DNA of 62,062 nucleotides, taken from assembly GCA_903915155.1 (NCBI GenBank), contig CAIWRU010000157.1, forward strand, positions 1 through 62,062, read 5' to 3'. This document shows, piece after piece, positions 6,493 to 17,064 of this stretch. The stretch is from an uncultured Mucilaginibacter sp. (GTDB lineage: Bacteria; Bacteroidota; Bacteroidia; Sphingobacteriales; Sphingobacteriaceae). The notes beneath the pieces were generated by a model, which saw only the letters and a list, made by a program, of their open reading frames with translations, ran no database searches and had not been told where the DNA came from. The first letter of the stretch is position 1. Every line of letters starts with the position of its first letter. The translations under genes were made by a program, and so were the position numbers.

Positions 6493-9400
6493 TTATGCCG
6501 GTATTATAAACCAAAATGTTGAACCTTTACCTACTGTACTGTCAATACCGATTTGGCCGCCGTGGCGTTTCATAATTTCTGCTGATATGTACAGCCCCAG
6601 GCCCAAACCGGCATAACGCTGCGAATTTTCATCAACCCGGTAAAAGCGGTCGAACAAAAAGGGTAGTTTATCTTTGGCTATTCCTATTCCAAAATCAGTT
6701 ATGCCAATTTTTATACCATCGGTCACCTTTTCTACTTTAATAATTACTTTACCGCCTTCGGGTGAATATTTTACGGCATTAGCAACAAGGTTTATCAATA
6801 CCTGCTCTATACGGTTCTTGTCTGCACAAATTTCAATTCCGGTCTCCCCTTCTATTATAAGCTTATGCTTTTCGGCGTCAATTTGCAGTTCTCCGCAACA
6901 TTCTTTTATCAATTCGTCCAGCAAAAAACTGGTTTTATGGAGCTCCAGCTTACCTGTTTGCATTTTGGTAACATCCAACAGGTCCTTTATCAATTCGGTT
7001 ATCTTATCAACCTGCTTTAAGGCCTTTTGTATAAATGTATCAACTGTTTTAATATCGCCGCCTTTGAGTGAAGCGCGTTGAATAATTTGCAGTGCACCTT
7101 TAAGACTGGTGATAGGTGTTTTTAATTCGTGGCTGGCTATGCTGATGAACTCGTCTTTTTTGGTTAATAATTCAACCGTGGCCTCATCAATCACCTTTTG
7201 TACCGTAATATCATGCAAAGTGCCTATAAAACGTACAGCAACCCCCTTTGCATTAAAATATGCCCGGCCTTTGGCTTTTAACCATTTAATTTTCCCGTTG
7301 ATGGGTACGGTTTTATATTCAATATCAAACTCACCTAAATTTCCGCCATTTAATATTTCATCTATCCTCTTTATCATGTGGCCCCTGTCATCCGGGTGGG
7401 TCATTTCTATAAAAGAATCAAGGCCCATGTTACTCGAGTGAGGCAGGCCTAATATTTCACGGCAGCGTTTATCGCCTATAAACTCCGTTGTTTGCGGGTC
7501 GTAATCCCATGTGCCCAGGCCCGCTGAATCAACGGCGGCTTTTAACCTTTCCTTACTTTCGTTTAATAAGCGTTCAGCGTCAGCTAATCCCTGTTCAACT
7601 TTCTTTTTATCGGTAATATCTTCAATGGCAAGTAATATTAGTTTTTCGCCATTTAGGTTATCAATTTGCCGGGCATTAAGGCACATTGACCTTGCCCCTA
7701 TGTTGGGAAAAGTATGCGTTACCTGGAAATCTTCCATTTCCTTTTTGGCAGGAAGTATGTTTTCCAACAGCTCCCTTAGTTTTGGAATATCCCATTGATG
7801 GCTGCCCAATTCATATATATAGCGCCCTTCTGTTTGCTTTTCGCTTGTTTTAAATTTATTGTAGAACCCGGCGGTGGCGCGTTTTATACGCAAGTCTTTG
7901 TCAAGAATTAATAGCGGGTCGCGAATAGTACTCACAATACCTTCGGTATATAAACGGGCATTATTCAGCTGTTCGTTCCTGTCAATCAACTCTTTGTTAA
8001 CTATCATCACCTCTTCGTTGGTACTTTGCAGTTCTTCTTTGGATGTTTCCAGCTCTTCGTTCAGGCTTTGCAATTCTTCGCTTCCCGATAGCAGTTCTTC
8101 ATTAGCGCTTTGCAGTTCCTCGTTAGCGGTTTCCTGATTTTCGGTAATGGTGCGCATGTCTGTTCGCGACTGGGTAAGTTCTTTCTCCAGTTGCTCAATA
8201 CGCAGCTCACTTTCAGTGCCGATTACGCTTTCAGCTGAAATGCTTACCCCTGTACCTAACTGCTGGATACCGGTTGTCAAAGTATTTTGAAAAATGATGA
8301 GATAATAGGGCTCTGCTGTATCATTAAGCGGAACCGCATGTATATTAACGTAATTTTGTATACCGTTCAATTTAAAAAACACGCCTGATTTGTGTGCCGA
8401 AAGCTTTGTTTTTTGTGCCAGGTGCAAAATATTGCGCAGTTCGAACACTAAACCTTCGCGCGCCATTTTTAATACATTAAAGCTTGGCCGCCCCGTTGGC
8501 GGAACAAGCCACAGTTCGGTTTCGCCGCGAAATTGCACTATATCGAATTTTTCATTTACCAATACTGATGCAGGCATAAAGTTGGCCAGTATAGCCTCAT
8601 CGGCCACTTTAAAAACATCCTTGTTCGCACTCTCTTTTTGAACGTTTTTGTCAATTTCGCGAAAGGTGCGCTCCCTTCCGTCTGACGCCACATTCATAAA
8701 CCTACCCAGGGGGCCCTTGCGGATATATATTTTTTCAGGGCCATTAATCGCTGTAAAAATATCGGTACTATTTCCAATGGTTTCTGATTTGCCCAGCATT
8801 AAAAAACCATCTTCATTTAACGAATAGTGAAAAGTGGTCAAAGCCCTTTTTTGAAGTACTGCTTCCAGGTATATCAGCACATTACGGCAGCTTACCAGGT
8901 CTATCTTTGAAAATGGCGGATCTTTTAACAAATTGTGATGGGCGAATACGCACATGTCGCGGATAACCTTATTTACCTGGTAATTGCCATCAAGCTTGGT
9001 AAAAAACTGTTGCAGCCTTGATGATGAAACACCATCCAACTCTGTTTGCCGATAAATACCGGTACGGGCTTTGGCAATGGCAATTTCAGAAATATCAGTG
9101 GCGAATATCTGTATCTTCATGGCGGCGGCCTTATCGCCCAATTGCTCCTGCAGGCACATCGCCATTGAGTAAGCTTCCTCGCCGGTGGCACAGCCTGCAA
9201 TCCATATCCTTAATGGTTCGTCTATGCCTTTTTTGTTTAGCAGTGCAGGGAACAGGGTATTGCATAATAATTCAAAGCTTTGCGGATCTCGGAAAAACTG
9301 GGTGACCGAAATAAGCATATCATTATACAAAGCATCCTGTTCACTCTTTTTTTCCCTCAAAAAATTTAGGTAATCAACTGGCCTTTCAATTTTATTGAGT

Positions 9401-10155
9401 GCCATCCGCCTGATGATACGCCGTTTTAGGGTACTTTGCTTATAGTAGGTAAAATCAACTCCCCTGCGCACGCGCAATAACGTAAGTATCTGTTTAAAAA
9501 CATCAGTGTCCTGTTGAGGAACGGTATGTGTAATTTCGGACTTGGAATAATTATTATGAAAGGGCGTATTAATGGTAATCAGATGTTCGGCTATTTTTTC
9601 GGGCGACAATACAAAATCCACAGCGCCGGAATCAATGGCGCTTTTTGGCATACTGTCATAAGCGGCTGTACCCTCATCCTGCGCAAAAGTTATGCCTCCG
9701 TATGATTTAATTACCTGCAGGCCAAGCGTGCCGTCGTTAAGTGCACCTGACAAAACTACACCAACTGCATAGCCCTGGTGTACCACACCCAGTGAAGAAA
9801 AGAAAAGATCAATGGTATTGCTTTTTTTATGCTTGCTATCTAAAGGCGCAAGTTTAAGCACGCCATCGGTAGCGGTAAGTATTTTATTTTGGGGGATGAT
9901 ATACAGATTATCCGGTTCCAAATGGATATTATCGGTAATTTGATGTACAGGGAAAGGCGCAACTTTTTGAAGTATCTCGGGCAATATACTTTGATGCGTT
10001 GGGCTTAAATGCTGAACAAAAACATAAGCCATGCCCGATTTGGCCGGCAGCGCCTTTAAGAATGACCGTACAGCATCTAATCCGCCTGCCGAAGCACCAA
10101 TACCAACAACAGGAAACTGCAACTTAGATACCTCATTACTATCTTTTTTACCCAT
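6493..10155 (-). CDS. CheB-CheR-PAS-histidine kinase fusion
   Basis: 1220 residues, cytoplasmic. Order: CheB methylesterase domain (about 12-195, catalytic Ser22 in GIGASAGG, His49 in QHLSP, Asp in SGALNDG); CheR methyltransferase (about 215-485, SAM site in IWIAGCATGEEAYSM); a PAS-like segment; a long coiled coil of ANEELQSANEEL-type heptads; two PAS/PAC segments; HisKA with phospho-acceptor His1009 (SIASHELKTP); and a C-terminal HATPase with GLGLGLYI. No receiver domain is present. Such fusions occur in two-component signalling outside classical chemotaxis. No che genes, receptors or response regulators lie nearby, so the partner is unknown. Confidence 0.93.
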   Translation of the reverse strand: MGKKDSNEVSKLQFPVVGIGASAGGLDAVRSFLKALPAKSGMAYVFVQHLSPTHQSILPEILQKVAPFPVHQITDNIHLEPDNLYIIPQNKILTATDGVLKLAPLDSKHKKSNTIDLFFSSLGVVHQGYAVGVVLSGALNDGTLGLQVIKSYGGITFAQDEGTAAYDSMPKSAIDSGAVDFVLSPEKIAEHLITINTPFHNNYSKSEITHTVPQQDTDVFKQILTLLRVRRGVDFTYYKQSTLKRRIIRRMALNKIERPVDYLNFLREKKSEQDALYNDMLISVTQFFRDPQSFELLCNTLFPALLNKKGIDEPLRIWIAGCATGEEAYSMAMCLQEQLGDKAAAMKIQIFATDISEIAIAKARTGIYRQTELDGVSSSRLQQFFTKLDGNYQVNKVIRDMCVFAHHNLLKDPPFSKIDLVSCRNVLIYLEAVLQKRALTTFHYSLNEDGFLMLGKSETIGNSTDIFTAINGPEKIYIRKGPLGRFMNVASDGRERTFREIDKNVQKESANKDVFKVADEAILANFMPASVLVNEKFDIVQFRGETELWLVPPTGRPSFNVLKMAREGLVFELRNILHLAQKTKLSAHKSGVFFKLNGIQNYVNIHAVPLNDTAEPYYLIIFQNTLTTGIQQLGTGVSISAESVIGTESELRIEQLEKELTQSRTDMRTITENQETANEELQSANEELLSGSEELQSLNEELETSKEELQSTNEEVMIVNKELIDRNEQLNNARLYTEGIVSTIRDPLLILDKDLRIKRATAGFYNKFKTSEKQTEGRYIYELGSHQWDIPKLRELLENILPAKKEMEDFQVTHTFPNIGARSMCLNARQIDNLNGEKLILLAIEDITDKKKVEQGLADAERLLNESKERLKAAVDSAGLGTWDYDPQTTEFIGDKRCREILGLPHSSNMGLDSFIEMTHPDDRGHMIKRIDEILNGGNLGEFDIEYKTVPINGKIKWLKAKGRAYFNAKGVAVRFIGTLHDITVQKVIDEATVELLTKKDEFISIASHELKTPITSLKGALQIIQRASLKGGDIKTVDTFIQKALKQVDKITELIKDLLDVTKMQTGKLELHKTSFLLDELIKECCGELQIDAEKHKLIIEGETGIEICADKNRIEQVLINLVANAVKYSPEGGKVIIKVEKVTDGIKIGITDFGIGIAKDKLPFLFDRFYRVDENSQRYAGLGLGLYISAEIMKRHGGQIGIDSTVGKGSTFWFIIPA

Positions 10156-10308
10156 TAAACACTTGGCTTTTTTATACCCCCGAATCGAAAGTGGCAGAGG
10201 GGTTTATATTAAGTCAGTATAAACATACAAGTATTAAATGGGGATATTGTTTGTTATTGGAAATTTTAATGTTGGATGCCGGGTGCGGGAGCGCGCGAAA
10301 TCAAAATA

Positions 10309-10392
10309 ATATCGAACGCCGAACGCCCTATTTCGAATAATGAAAGGTTCAAACTTAGACGTTCGAAATTCAATATTCGGTGTCCGACATTA
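10309..10392. repeat. Interspersed palindrome (GAACACCGAAT family), copy A
   Basis: Diverged copy of the element at 41387-41456: it begins ATCGAACGCCGAACGCC and ends ATTCAATATTCGGTGTCCGA. It lies between the kinase gene start and the glycosidase gene stop, directly after the glycosidase stop codon. Confidence 0.75.
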
Positions 10393-10400
10393 AAACTAAA

Positions 10401-12740
10401 TTACTCGGCCTTCATTACCGTCTTGTTGTCCTTATAGATTACCGTGTAATACTTCCCACCATACAACACATGGTACAAAGTGCCCGAAAGGTTTATTTTT
10501 TGTGTTGGTTTTAAGGTCTTTCCACCAATGGCGGGGTCAAAGCCCATAAAGCATTTCAATATCACCTGCGAAAAATCAATCCCGGCTAAGGCATCGCGGC
10601 AGTTCCAGCCGCGCTCGTCAATACGCACACGGCCCTTTTTGTTGAATTTGTTATCGCCCCACAATTCATGCGATTGCGACCAGTTGCCTTCAACCGTTAC
10701 AGGTAAAACGCTGCGGTAAAAACCAAGCGCTTTTTGCGAATAGCCTAACTGTACCAGCGCATCCATTGTACCGGGCGGCCAGCCGTCATAGGCACCCAAC
10801 GGACCGTGATCCGGCCTGTCGGAGGCTTTGGCAGCCACATCACTTATGGATTGTGCGCGCATCCATTTATCGGTTATTAATTCGCGGAATGCAAAATCAA
10901 CCATTTCCTTCCGCATTTTGGGCGGAAGATCAGCCGCTACATATTTGGATACATACATAAAATCAAGCACGTGGCGCAGCTGCACCTTTTTGCCTTCGGG
11001 ATAAAGCGCGTTCCAAACGCCATTGCCATCATATAATTTTAATACGCGCTGCATCATTTCATCGGCCTCGGCAGTAATTTTCGTAGCCTTTTCATGCTCA
11101 TGGCGCAGCTCATAAAATTTGGCAGTTTCGCGCATCATCCATACATATTGGGCATTAAACGATGGCACGATGTGGATATAGGTAGGTACACATTCCAGCA
11201 GGTTCCAGGGGTCGCTGCCGAAATCTGCCAGTTTATACATATCATCGTTAGCGCCTTGCTGACCGTAAATAGATAATTTCTTCCAGTTATAGGCGTAATC
11301 GTTCAAATGGTCAATTACTTTTTTGTCGCCTACAACCTCATCTAAAAACGCATAATCTTTAGTCATGGTGATGTAGGAACGGATCAGCTGAAATAGCGCC
11401 CAATAGTTTGACACATAACCGTTCCCCTGCCCTTTGCCGCTGTAAAAATCAAGCCCGAAATATTTATCAGGGTTTACCCTTTCTATAAATAATTTAAGCT
11501 GGGACCGCATAACTTCCGGATCTATCATAGCATACATTTGCGACCATTCGGCCTCATCCCAAAAAAAGTCGATAGATGCGCCCCAGCGCGGGCCGCCGGT
11601 TAGCTCCACGCGTTTTTGCAGCGGCAGATTGGTGTTTAACATGTATAATACCGTAAGTGGGCCCTCATAATATATCTTTTTTACTGCCTTATCGTTCGTT
11701 TCCAAAACCGGGAATGTGCCCGAGTACAGTTTATTATGCGGTTTGAACATTTCATTCCAGCGCCATTTCCAGGTTTGCTCAATACCGGCATAGGTTTTAT
11801 CAAAACTGTTTGCCCATTGGTTCAGATTGGCGTTTATATCGCCATCGCTGTTGCCCCAGGTCATAAAAAACCTAATGGTTTTACTGGCGCCCGGTTTTAG
11901 ATCCAGGTTCCATGTGGCGGTGGCACCACTGTTTTGCAGCGTAAGCCTATCGGGCACATCAATCATGTTGTAACCGATAAGCGCATCCGTTTCGGTATCG
12001 GCTACCACAAACTGGCTTTTCGAGTAGGATACTATATGATATTTTGAAGCAGCCAATATTTCATTGTCCTTTGGCCAGCTCGAGGCAGATTTGTTAGGAT
12101 CGTAAGTCTTATCGTTTTGGTCGGAAGTGGTGGTTACAAAATCCTTGGTGTCTTTGCCAACATTGTTGCGCACATTCACAATCTCATCATCTCGCTCAAC
12201 AGTTTTGCCATGCATGGTTGGGTACGGATATTTCCACGGCCATTCATCCTTATCATAATGGCTGATGAAACCTATCATATCCTGGTCAACCTTGTAATGC
12301 TGGTTTTTTTGGGTTGAATTGGTAAGCGTTATTTCCCACATAATACCATTGTTATCGGGTATCATTCGCACCGACGATGCCACTTTATAGGTTGGCTCCG
12401 TAGCTTTACGTTGTCCCTGCCATGGCTGCCAGCGCAAAAGTTGTGCGATGGGCGCTTTACCATTAATACGCAACACGCCGGTATGGTAGCCGCCGCTGTA
12501 TGGGGTTGATGCAAACCAGCCAATGGATGTCATATCCCGGTTTAATAAAGCCTGTGCCCTGAAGTTACGAATGGACGGTTCAATGCCAATGGTATCGGCA
12601 TTTATCCATATACCCGAAACAGATTCAAGCGTGGGTATATTTTTTTCGAAAGCTATTTTCTGTTGGCTGTAAACATTTAAAGTGCCAGCGCTTATCATTA
12701 AAAATAGGGCGGCTCTTTTAAGGTTATTAATGGCGTTCAT
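10401..12740 (-). CDS. Exported six-hairpin glycosidase-like protein
   Basis: About 779 residues from the Met that starts MNAINNLKRAALFL; this choice gives a clean Sec signal peptide ending near VYSQQ, while the longer frame adds 15 unlikely residues. The C-terminal half has the pattern of an (alpha/alpha)6 glucosidase-type barrel (GH37/GH63/GH15-like superfamily): GPRWGASIDFFWDEAEW, then GSDPWNLLECVPTYIH and SQSHELWGDNKF with acidic residues suited to an inverting mechanism. The N-terminal half looks like a beta-sandwich. The exact GH family and substrate are not recognisable. It stands alone, with the AsmA-like gene divergent upstream. Confidence 0.75.
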   Translation of the reverse strand: MNAINNLKRAALFLMISAGTLNVYSQQKIAFEKNIPTLESVSGIWINADTIGIEPSIRNFRAQALLNRDMTSIGWFASTPYSGGYHTGVLRINGKAPIAQLLRWQPWQGQRKATEPTYKVASSVRMIPDNNGIMWEITLTNSTQKNQHYKVDQDMIGFISHYDKDEWPWKYPYPTMHGKTVERDDEIVNVRNNVGKDTKDFVTTTSDQNDKTYDPNKSASSWPKDNEILAASKYHIVSYSKSQFVVADTETDALIGYNMIDVPDRLTLQNSGATATWNLDLKPGASKTIRFFMTWGNSDGDINANLNQWANSFDKTYAGIEQTWKWRWNEMFKPHNKLYSGTFPVLETNDKAVKKIYYEGPLTVLYMLNTNLPLQKRVELTGGPRWGASIDFFWDEAEWSQMYAMIDPEVMRSQLKLFIERVNPDKYFGLDFYSGKGQGNGYVSNYWALFQLIRSYITMTKDYAFLDEVVGDKKVIDHLNDYAYNWKKLSIYGQQGANDDMYKLADFGSDPWNLLECVPTYIHIVPSFNAQYVWMMRETAKFYELRHEHEKATKITAEADEMMQRVLKLYDGNGVWNALYPEGKKVQLRHVLDFMYVSKYVAADLPPKMRKEMVDFAFRELITDKWMRAQSISDVAAKASDRPDHGPLGAYDGWPPGTMDALVQLGYSQKALGFYRSVLPVTVEGNWSQSHELWGDNKFNKKGRVRIDERGWNCRDALAGIDFSQVILKCFMGFDPAIGGKTLKPTQKINLSGTLYHVLYGGKYYTVIYKDNKTVMKAE

Positions 12741-12990
12741 ATATAAATAAACTGGTTTACTAAATTGGTATAGCAAATATGCCAATATAGTTTGTTAGTT
12801 TGTATGTACATTATAAAATATTTTTGCCATGCAGTAAAAACGTATTAAAAGTCGCCCAACCCGTAGTATTTATTAAACCAACTATCTTAACTTTAAACCG
12901 CAAACATATATTTTGCTTATTTTTGTGGCACAACTTATTGCAATTTTGTGCTGATATACAGTGCCGATACAACCCTTAATTTAAACCTAT

Positions 12991-15900
12991 ATGAGTTCAC
13001 CCGTTAAAAGAGTTTTGTTAAAAACCCTTAAAATAAGCGGCATAATATTGGGCAGCCTGCTTTTATTAATGTTCATCCTGCCGTTTCTTTTTCCGCAAAC
13101 TATCACTAACAAAATAAAGGAATGGGCCAATGGCAATATAAACGGGCATGTGGCTTTCAGCAGCACCAGCCTATCGTTCTTTAAACACTTTCCATCACTC
13201 ACACTCACGTTATATAATGTTGACCTGAATGGCAGCACCCCGTTTGAGAAAGATACCCTGGTTGCAGCTAAAGAAGTTTCGTTGGGGATAGATCTTTCTT
13301 CCGTTTTCAGCGATAGGGTGACCATCGATAAAATATACCTGGATAACGCGCTTATTAACTTACAGGTTGACAGCGCAGGCCGCGCCAACTACAACATATA
13401 CAAGGGCTCGAAACAAAATGCCAATGCAAAAGCCGATACCAGTAGCGCATCATTGGGTATTGACCAGATATTGGTTAATAACAGCCACCTTATTTATAAT
13501 GATCTCTCCATTCCCGTAAAAATTGAGGCCCGTGGTTTTAACTATGTCGGCAGCGGCGACTTGTCGAAGGATGTATTCGACCTGCATACGCATACAGAAA
13601 TTAAGTCGATAGATTTTATTTACGCTAACGAGCCTTATGTTTTGAACAAAAAAGTTAATGCCGACCTGGTTACCAAAATGAATACCAAATCATTAGCCTT
13701 TATTTTCCAGAAGAACAACTTAAAAATAAACGATCTGCCGGTACAGTTCATAGGCAAATTCGCTTTCATAACGGATGGTTATGATATGGATTTCAAGATA
13801 GATTCGCACGAAAACGACCTGGACGATATTTTTAGCGCTTTGCCCGCGAAATACCTGGATTTGGTAGAACATACCGACCTGGATGGCACAGGCAACCTGC
13901 AAATGGCGCTAACCGGTAAGTACATAGCCAAAACAAATACCAAGCCTAACCTGAGCATGCACTTTAAAATAAGGAACGGTTACATTTCAAATAATAAAGC
14001 GCCATCGCCGGTAAAAAACTTGTTCCTGAATTTTGATGCCGACCTGCCCGGACTAAATCCTGATAGTTTAACAGTAAATATTGATTCGCTGCATTTTAAT
14101 ATTGATAAGGACAGTTTCACTTCGGTAATAAAGGTGAAAGGTGTAACTGCCCCATACGTTTACGCCAAAATCAATACCGACATCGACCTGCAAAAATGGA
14201 ACCGTGCCTTCGGCATAAAAACCATCGACCTAAAGGGCCGTTACGCGCTGCATTTATTGGTGGACGGTAAATACGCTACCAGCATAGTACAAAAAGGCAC
14301 CATCCGCAAAAAGCCTGATACTGTTATTACCAGTATCCCGAAATTTACCCTGCGCTCATCGTTTACAAACGGATATATTAAATACGCCAAACTGCCGGAG
14401 GCTGTAAATAACATCACCTTTAATATAAATGCAGCCTGCCCCGATAATAATGTTAAGCACATTACCCTTAGCGTTGATAATCTTTACGCTACGGCGCTAA
14501 GTAATTACGTGAAGGGCTATTTTAAACTCGCTAATACCGATGATTTCCCGGTTGATGCGGCGTTAAAAATAAAATTCCATTTATCGGACATTAAACAGTT
14601 TTACCCTATCGACAGCACCGAGCTTAAAGGAGACCTGGATGCCGATATTACTACCAAAGGCAAATACCTTCCTTCTAAAAAAATGTTCCCGGTTACGGTG
14701 GCTAACATTACCATGGCCAACGGCAGCATTAAAACAAAATATTACCCCCACCCTATTGAAAACATCCAGGTTAGCACCAGTATAGTAAACCGCACCGGCA
14801 CTTTAGGCGGTACACAGGTTAATATTAAACCCATATCGTTCCAGTTTGAGGGCGAACCTTTTACTTTACAGGCCAACCTGCATAATTTTAATAACCTGCA
14901 GTATAATATCAAATCGCATGGGGTAATAAACATTGGGAAGATTTACCAGGTGTTTGCGATAAAAGGCTATAACGTAAACGGTGTAGTTAGCGCCAATGTT
15001 TCGTTCAAAGGCAAGCAAAGCGATGCCGTTGCGGGCCGTTACGACCAATTGTTTAACTCGGGCACATTAAAGGTGAAGGATGTATCGCTCACATCGGAAT
15101 TATTCCCTAAACCGTTCGTTATCCGCAATGGTGTTTTCACCTTTAACCAGGATAAAATGAATTTCAACACGTTTACGGCCCAATATGGTAATTCGACCAT
15201 AGTATTAAACGGGGCGCTGTCGAACGTTATTGATTATGCCACCAAGCCGTCATCAACCTTAAAGGGCGATTTTAACTTTACCAGCAACATGGTAAACGCC
15301 GATGATTTTATGCCTTATTCAGGCGCGCCGCAAGCAGGCAGTACTGCTTCCGGCGTTATCATGATACCCAAAAACCTGAACCTGAATTTTACTGCGGATG
15401 TAAAACAGGTAAAATATAATGGGTTAACCCTAAGCAATGCCAAAGGTCAAATGACCATAAATAACGGCAATCTGAGCTTGAAAAATACAGGCTTTAATAT
15501 CATCGGCACGCCGGTTACCATGGATGCCGACTATACCGATGCCGGCCCGCAAAAGGCATTTTTCAATTACCATATAAAGGCGACGGATTTTGACATCCAT
15601 AAAGCCTATACCGATATCAAGATATTCCATGATATAGTAACCACCGCGGCCTATACAAAAGGCCTTGTATCGCTTGATTACCAGTTGAGCGGCCGCCTTA
15701 ACAGCAACATGATGCCGGTATATCCTTCACTAAAGGGCGGCGGGACATTATCCGCAAAAGCATTGAAGATACATGGCTTTAAACTGATGGGCAAGATCGG
15801 TAAGTCGGCAGGTAAGGATAGCGTAAACAGTAAATCTGATTTGGCGGATGTTGAGATAAAAACCACCATTGCCAATAACATCATCACCATACCGCGCACC

Positions 15901-16110
15901 AAGCTGCGTATGGCGGGCTTTAGGGCGAGGTTTGAAGGGCAAGTGAACTTCGACAGGCAAATGTATATCCAGTTCAGATTGGGGCTTCCACCTTTTGGCA
16001 TCTTCGGAATACCCATGACCATTACCGGCACACAGGATAAACCCATCATAAAAATGGGTCATGGCAAAAAAGAAGATGAACTGAAGGAAACGGGGGATGA
16101 TGGGAAGTAA
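12991..16110 (+). CDS. AsmA-family inner-membrane-anchored protein
   Basis: 1039 residues. One N-terminal membrane helix (about 8-32) is followed by a very long periplasmic region rich in beta strands, starting with the AsmA signature NGHVAFSSTSLSFFKHFPSL and ending with a C-terminal part GMPMTITGTQDKPIIKMG-like (seen here as GIPMTITGTQDKP). AsmA/TamB-like proteins form bridge-like grooves thought to move phospholipids or help outer-membrane assembly. The size is normal for the Bacteroidota versions. It is divergent from the glycosidase gene and followed by a strong terminator at 16136-16172, so it is a single-gene unit. Confidence 0.9.
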   Translation: MSSPVKRVLLKTLKISGIILGSLLLLMFILPFLFPQTITNKIKEWANGNINGHVAFSSTSLSFFKHFPSLTLTLYNVDLNGSTPFEKDTLVAAKEVSLGIDLSSVFSDRVTIDKIYLDNALINLQVDSAGRANYNIYKGSKQNANAKADTSSASLGIDQILVNNSHLIYNDLSIPVKIEARGFNYVGSGDLSKDVFDLHTHTEIKSIDFIYANEPYVLNKKVNADLVTKMNTKSLAFIFQKNNLKINDLPVQFIGKFAFITDGYDMDFKIDSHENDLDDIFSALPAKYLDLVEHTDLDGTGNLQMALTGKYIAKTNTKPNLSMHFKIRNGYISNNKAPSPVKNLFLNFDADLPGLNPDSLTVNIDSLHFNIDKDSFTSVIKVKGVTAPYVYAKINTDIDLQKWNRAFGIKTIDLKGRYALHLLVDGKYATSIVQKGTIRKKPDTVITSIPKFTLRSSFTNGYIKYAKLPEAVNNITFNINAACPDNNVKHITLSVDNLYATALSNYVKGYFKLANTDDFPVDAALKIKFHLSDIKQFYPIDSTELKGDLDADITTKGKYLPSKKMFPVTVANITMANGSIKTKYYPHPIENIQVSTSIVNRTGTLGGTQVNIKPISFQFEGEPFTLQANLHNFNNLQYNIKSHGVINIGKIYQVFAIKGYNVNGVVSANVSFKGKQSDAVAGRYDQLFNSGTLKVKDVSLTSELFPKPFVIRNGVFTFNQDKMNFNTFTAQYGNSTIVLNGALSNVIDYATKPSSTLKGDFNFTSNMVNADDFMPYSGAPQAGSTASGVIMIPKNLNLNFTADVKQVKYNGLTLSNAKGQMTINNGNLSLKNTGFNIIGTPVTMDADYTDAGPQKAFFNYHIKATDFDIHKAYTDIKIFHDIVTTAAYTKGLVSLDYQLSGRLNSNMMPVYPSLKGGGTLSAKALKIHGFKLMGKIGKSAGKDSVNSKSDLADVEIKTTIANNIITIPRTKLRMAGFRARFEGQVNFDRQMYIQFRLGLPPFGIFGIPMTITGTQDKPIIKMGHGKKEDELKETGDDGK

Positions 16111-16135
16111 TTTTAAACTAAACCCAACCGCATAA

Positions 16136-16172
16136 AAAAATCCCCTGGTAAACTGTACCGGGGGATTTTTAT
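16136..16172 (+). terminator. Rho-independent terminator after the AsmA-like gene
   Basis: AAATCCCC followed by GGTA pairs with TACC and GGGGATTT, then a run of T. It is flanked by A-runs on the other side, so it can also end the minus-strand mini-gene downstream. Confidence 0.85.
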
Positions 16173-16194
16173 TTCTTATGCTACTAAGTTGAAC

Positions 16195-16284
16195 TTAGTG
16201 TTTCACTGTGCGGCTGCTTTTAGCAGGGATCAATGGAACAACGATAACAGCGATCAAAATAGCAACTTCTAATACTACTAACAT
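16195..16284 (-). CDS. 29-residue single-membrane-segment peptide
   Basis: ATG at 16284, TAA at 16195. The peptide starts MLVVLEVAILIAVIVVPLIP and ends in a basic AKSSRTVKH tail: one membrane helix of about 18 residues with a positive C-terminal end. It resembles the first part of the 62-residue protein at 34937-35125 (IEVLALLGCIIIPLAGPRK): both share the pattern VxEVxxLxxxIxxPLxPxK. Its stop faces the terminator at 16136-16172. A 28-base palindrome nearly identical to one upstream of the second protein lies about 350 bases upstream. It may be a small membrane regulator; no function is known. Confidence 0.5.
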   Translation of the reverse strand: MLVVLEVAILIAVIVVPLIPAKSSRTVKH

Positions 16285-17064
16285 GGTTTTTTGTGTTTAA
16301 ATTTTTAACAATGATTAACTACTTCTTTTAGAAGATATCACTCTTGCACATAGGTGCCTTTCGGGATGATATATGTAAGAACGATTTTATTCTTCTGTCC
16401 ACTCATTGTCACAAAACATGCCAGTAAAATTTGGGATGCGTTTAGCCCAAAATTGGCAATTTTAAAATTCATCAAAAAATAAAAAACACTCAATATTTGG
16501 GGCCTATTTTTTCATTTTTATTGTAATTTTTAGCTTTTAACCTCAAAAAAAGGAATCAAAATCAAAAAATAGGGCTAAAAAAAATATTTTTTCAAAAAAT
16601 AATCCACAAAAAGCCTAATTGCGATAGTTTACCATTTTGATAACGCGGATTATCAAAATGATATATCAGTCTGACAGCCGCCAAATTAAATTCTGTGCTA
16701 TTATTAATTTTTATCGCCTAAAAAAGTTGATAATTTGCCACTCACCCTTAAAAAAATAATGAAAAATATTTTTTCGACAATTTGGCAGAAATCATGACAA
16801 GTACTAATTTACTGACATTTTGACTTGAAAAAAGACTGCCAAAGACTGTCAAATGACCACCAAATACCTAAATTAGCTATAAGAATGTATTTTAAACCGC
16901 CTTTTACCCCTATGCCAAACTTTTAAAATATGCGGCCGTAGCAACAAATTTGTTATTTATATTACAAAAATTGCCAAATATTCAATAAGTACCCATGTTA
17001 CAGGCAACCATTTGTAAAAAATGCCCGTTTATTTAAAATAACGGCAACGCAATCCCACTGTACC
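16285..17064. other. 780-base A+T-rich non-coding stretch
   Basis: No gene found on either strand. It is markedly A+T-rich with many AAAAAAT runs. It holds the perfect palindrome at 16633-16660 and should contain the promoters of the 29-residue peptide (leftward) and of the ABC exporter (rightward). Confidence 0.6.
16633..16660. promoter_or_regulatory. Perfect 11-base inverted repeat, candidate operator
   Basis: CATTTTGATAA, 6-base spacer CGCGGA, TTATCAAAATG. The same arms with the same total width of 28 bases recur at 35260-35287. Absence of a following T-run and the A+T-rich arms argue against a terminator, and the repeated geometry suggests a binding site for a dimeric regulator. Confidence 0.55.

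Noticed and set aside
13720..15048. Several minus-strand ORFs over the AsmA-like gene
   Set aside because: They are antisense shadows without protein features; the plus-strand frame is a continuous 1039-residue protein.
16633..16660. FNR/CRP-type site
   Set aside because: TTGAT and ATCAA are present but separated by 10 bases instead of 4, so the known FNR spacing is not met.
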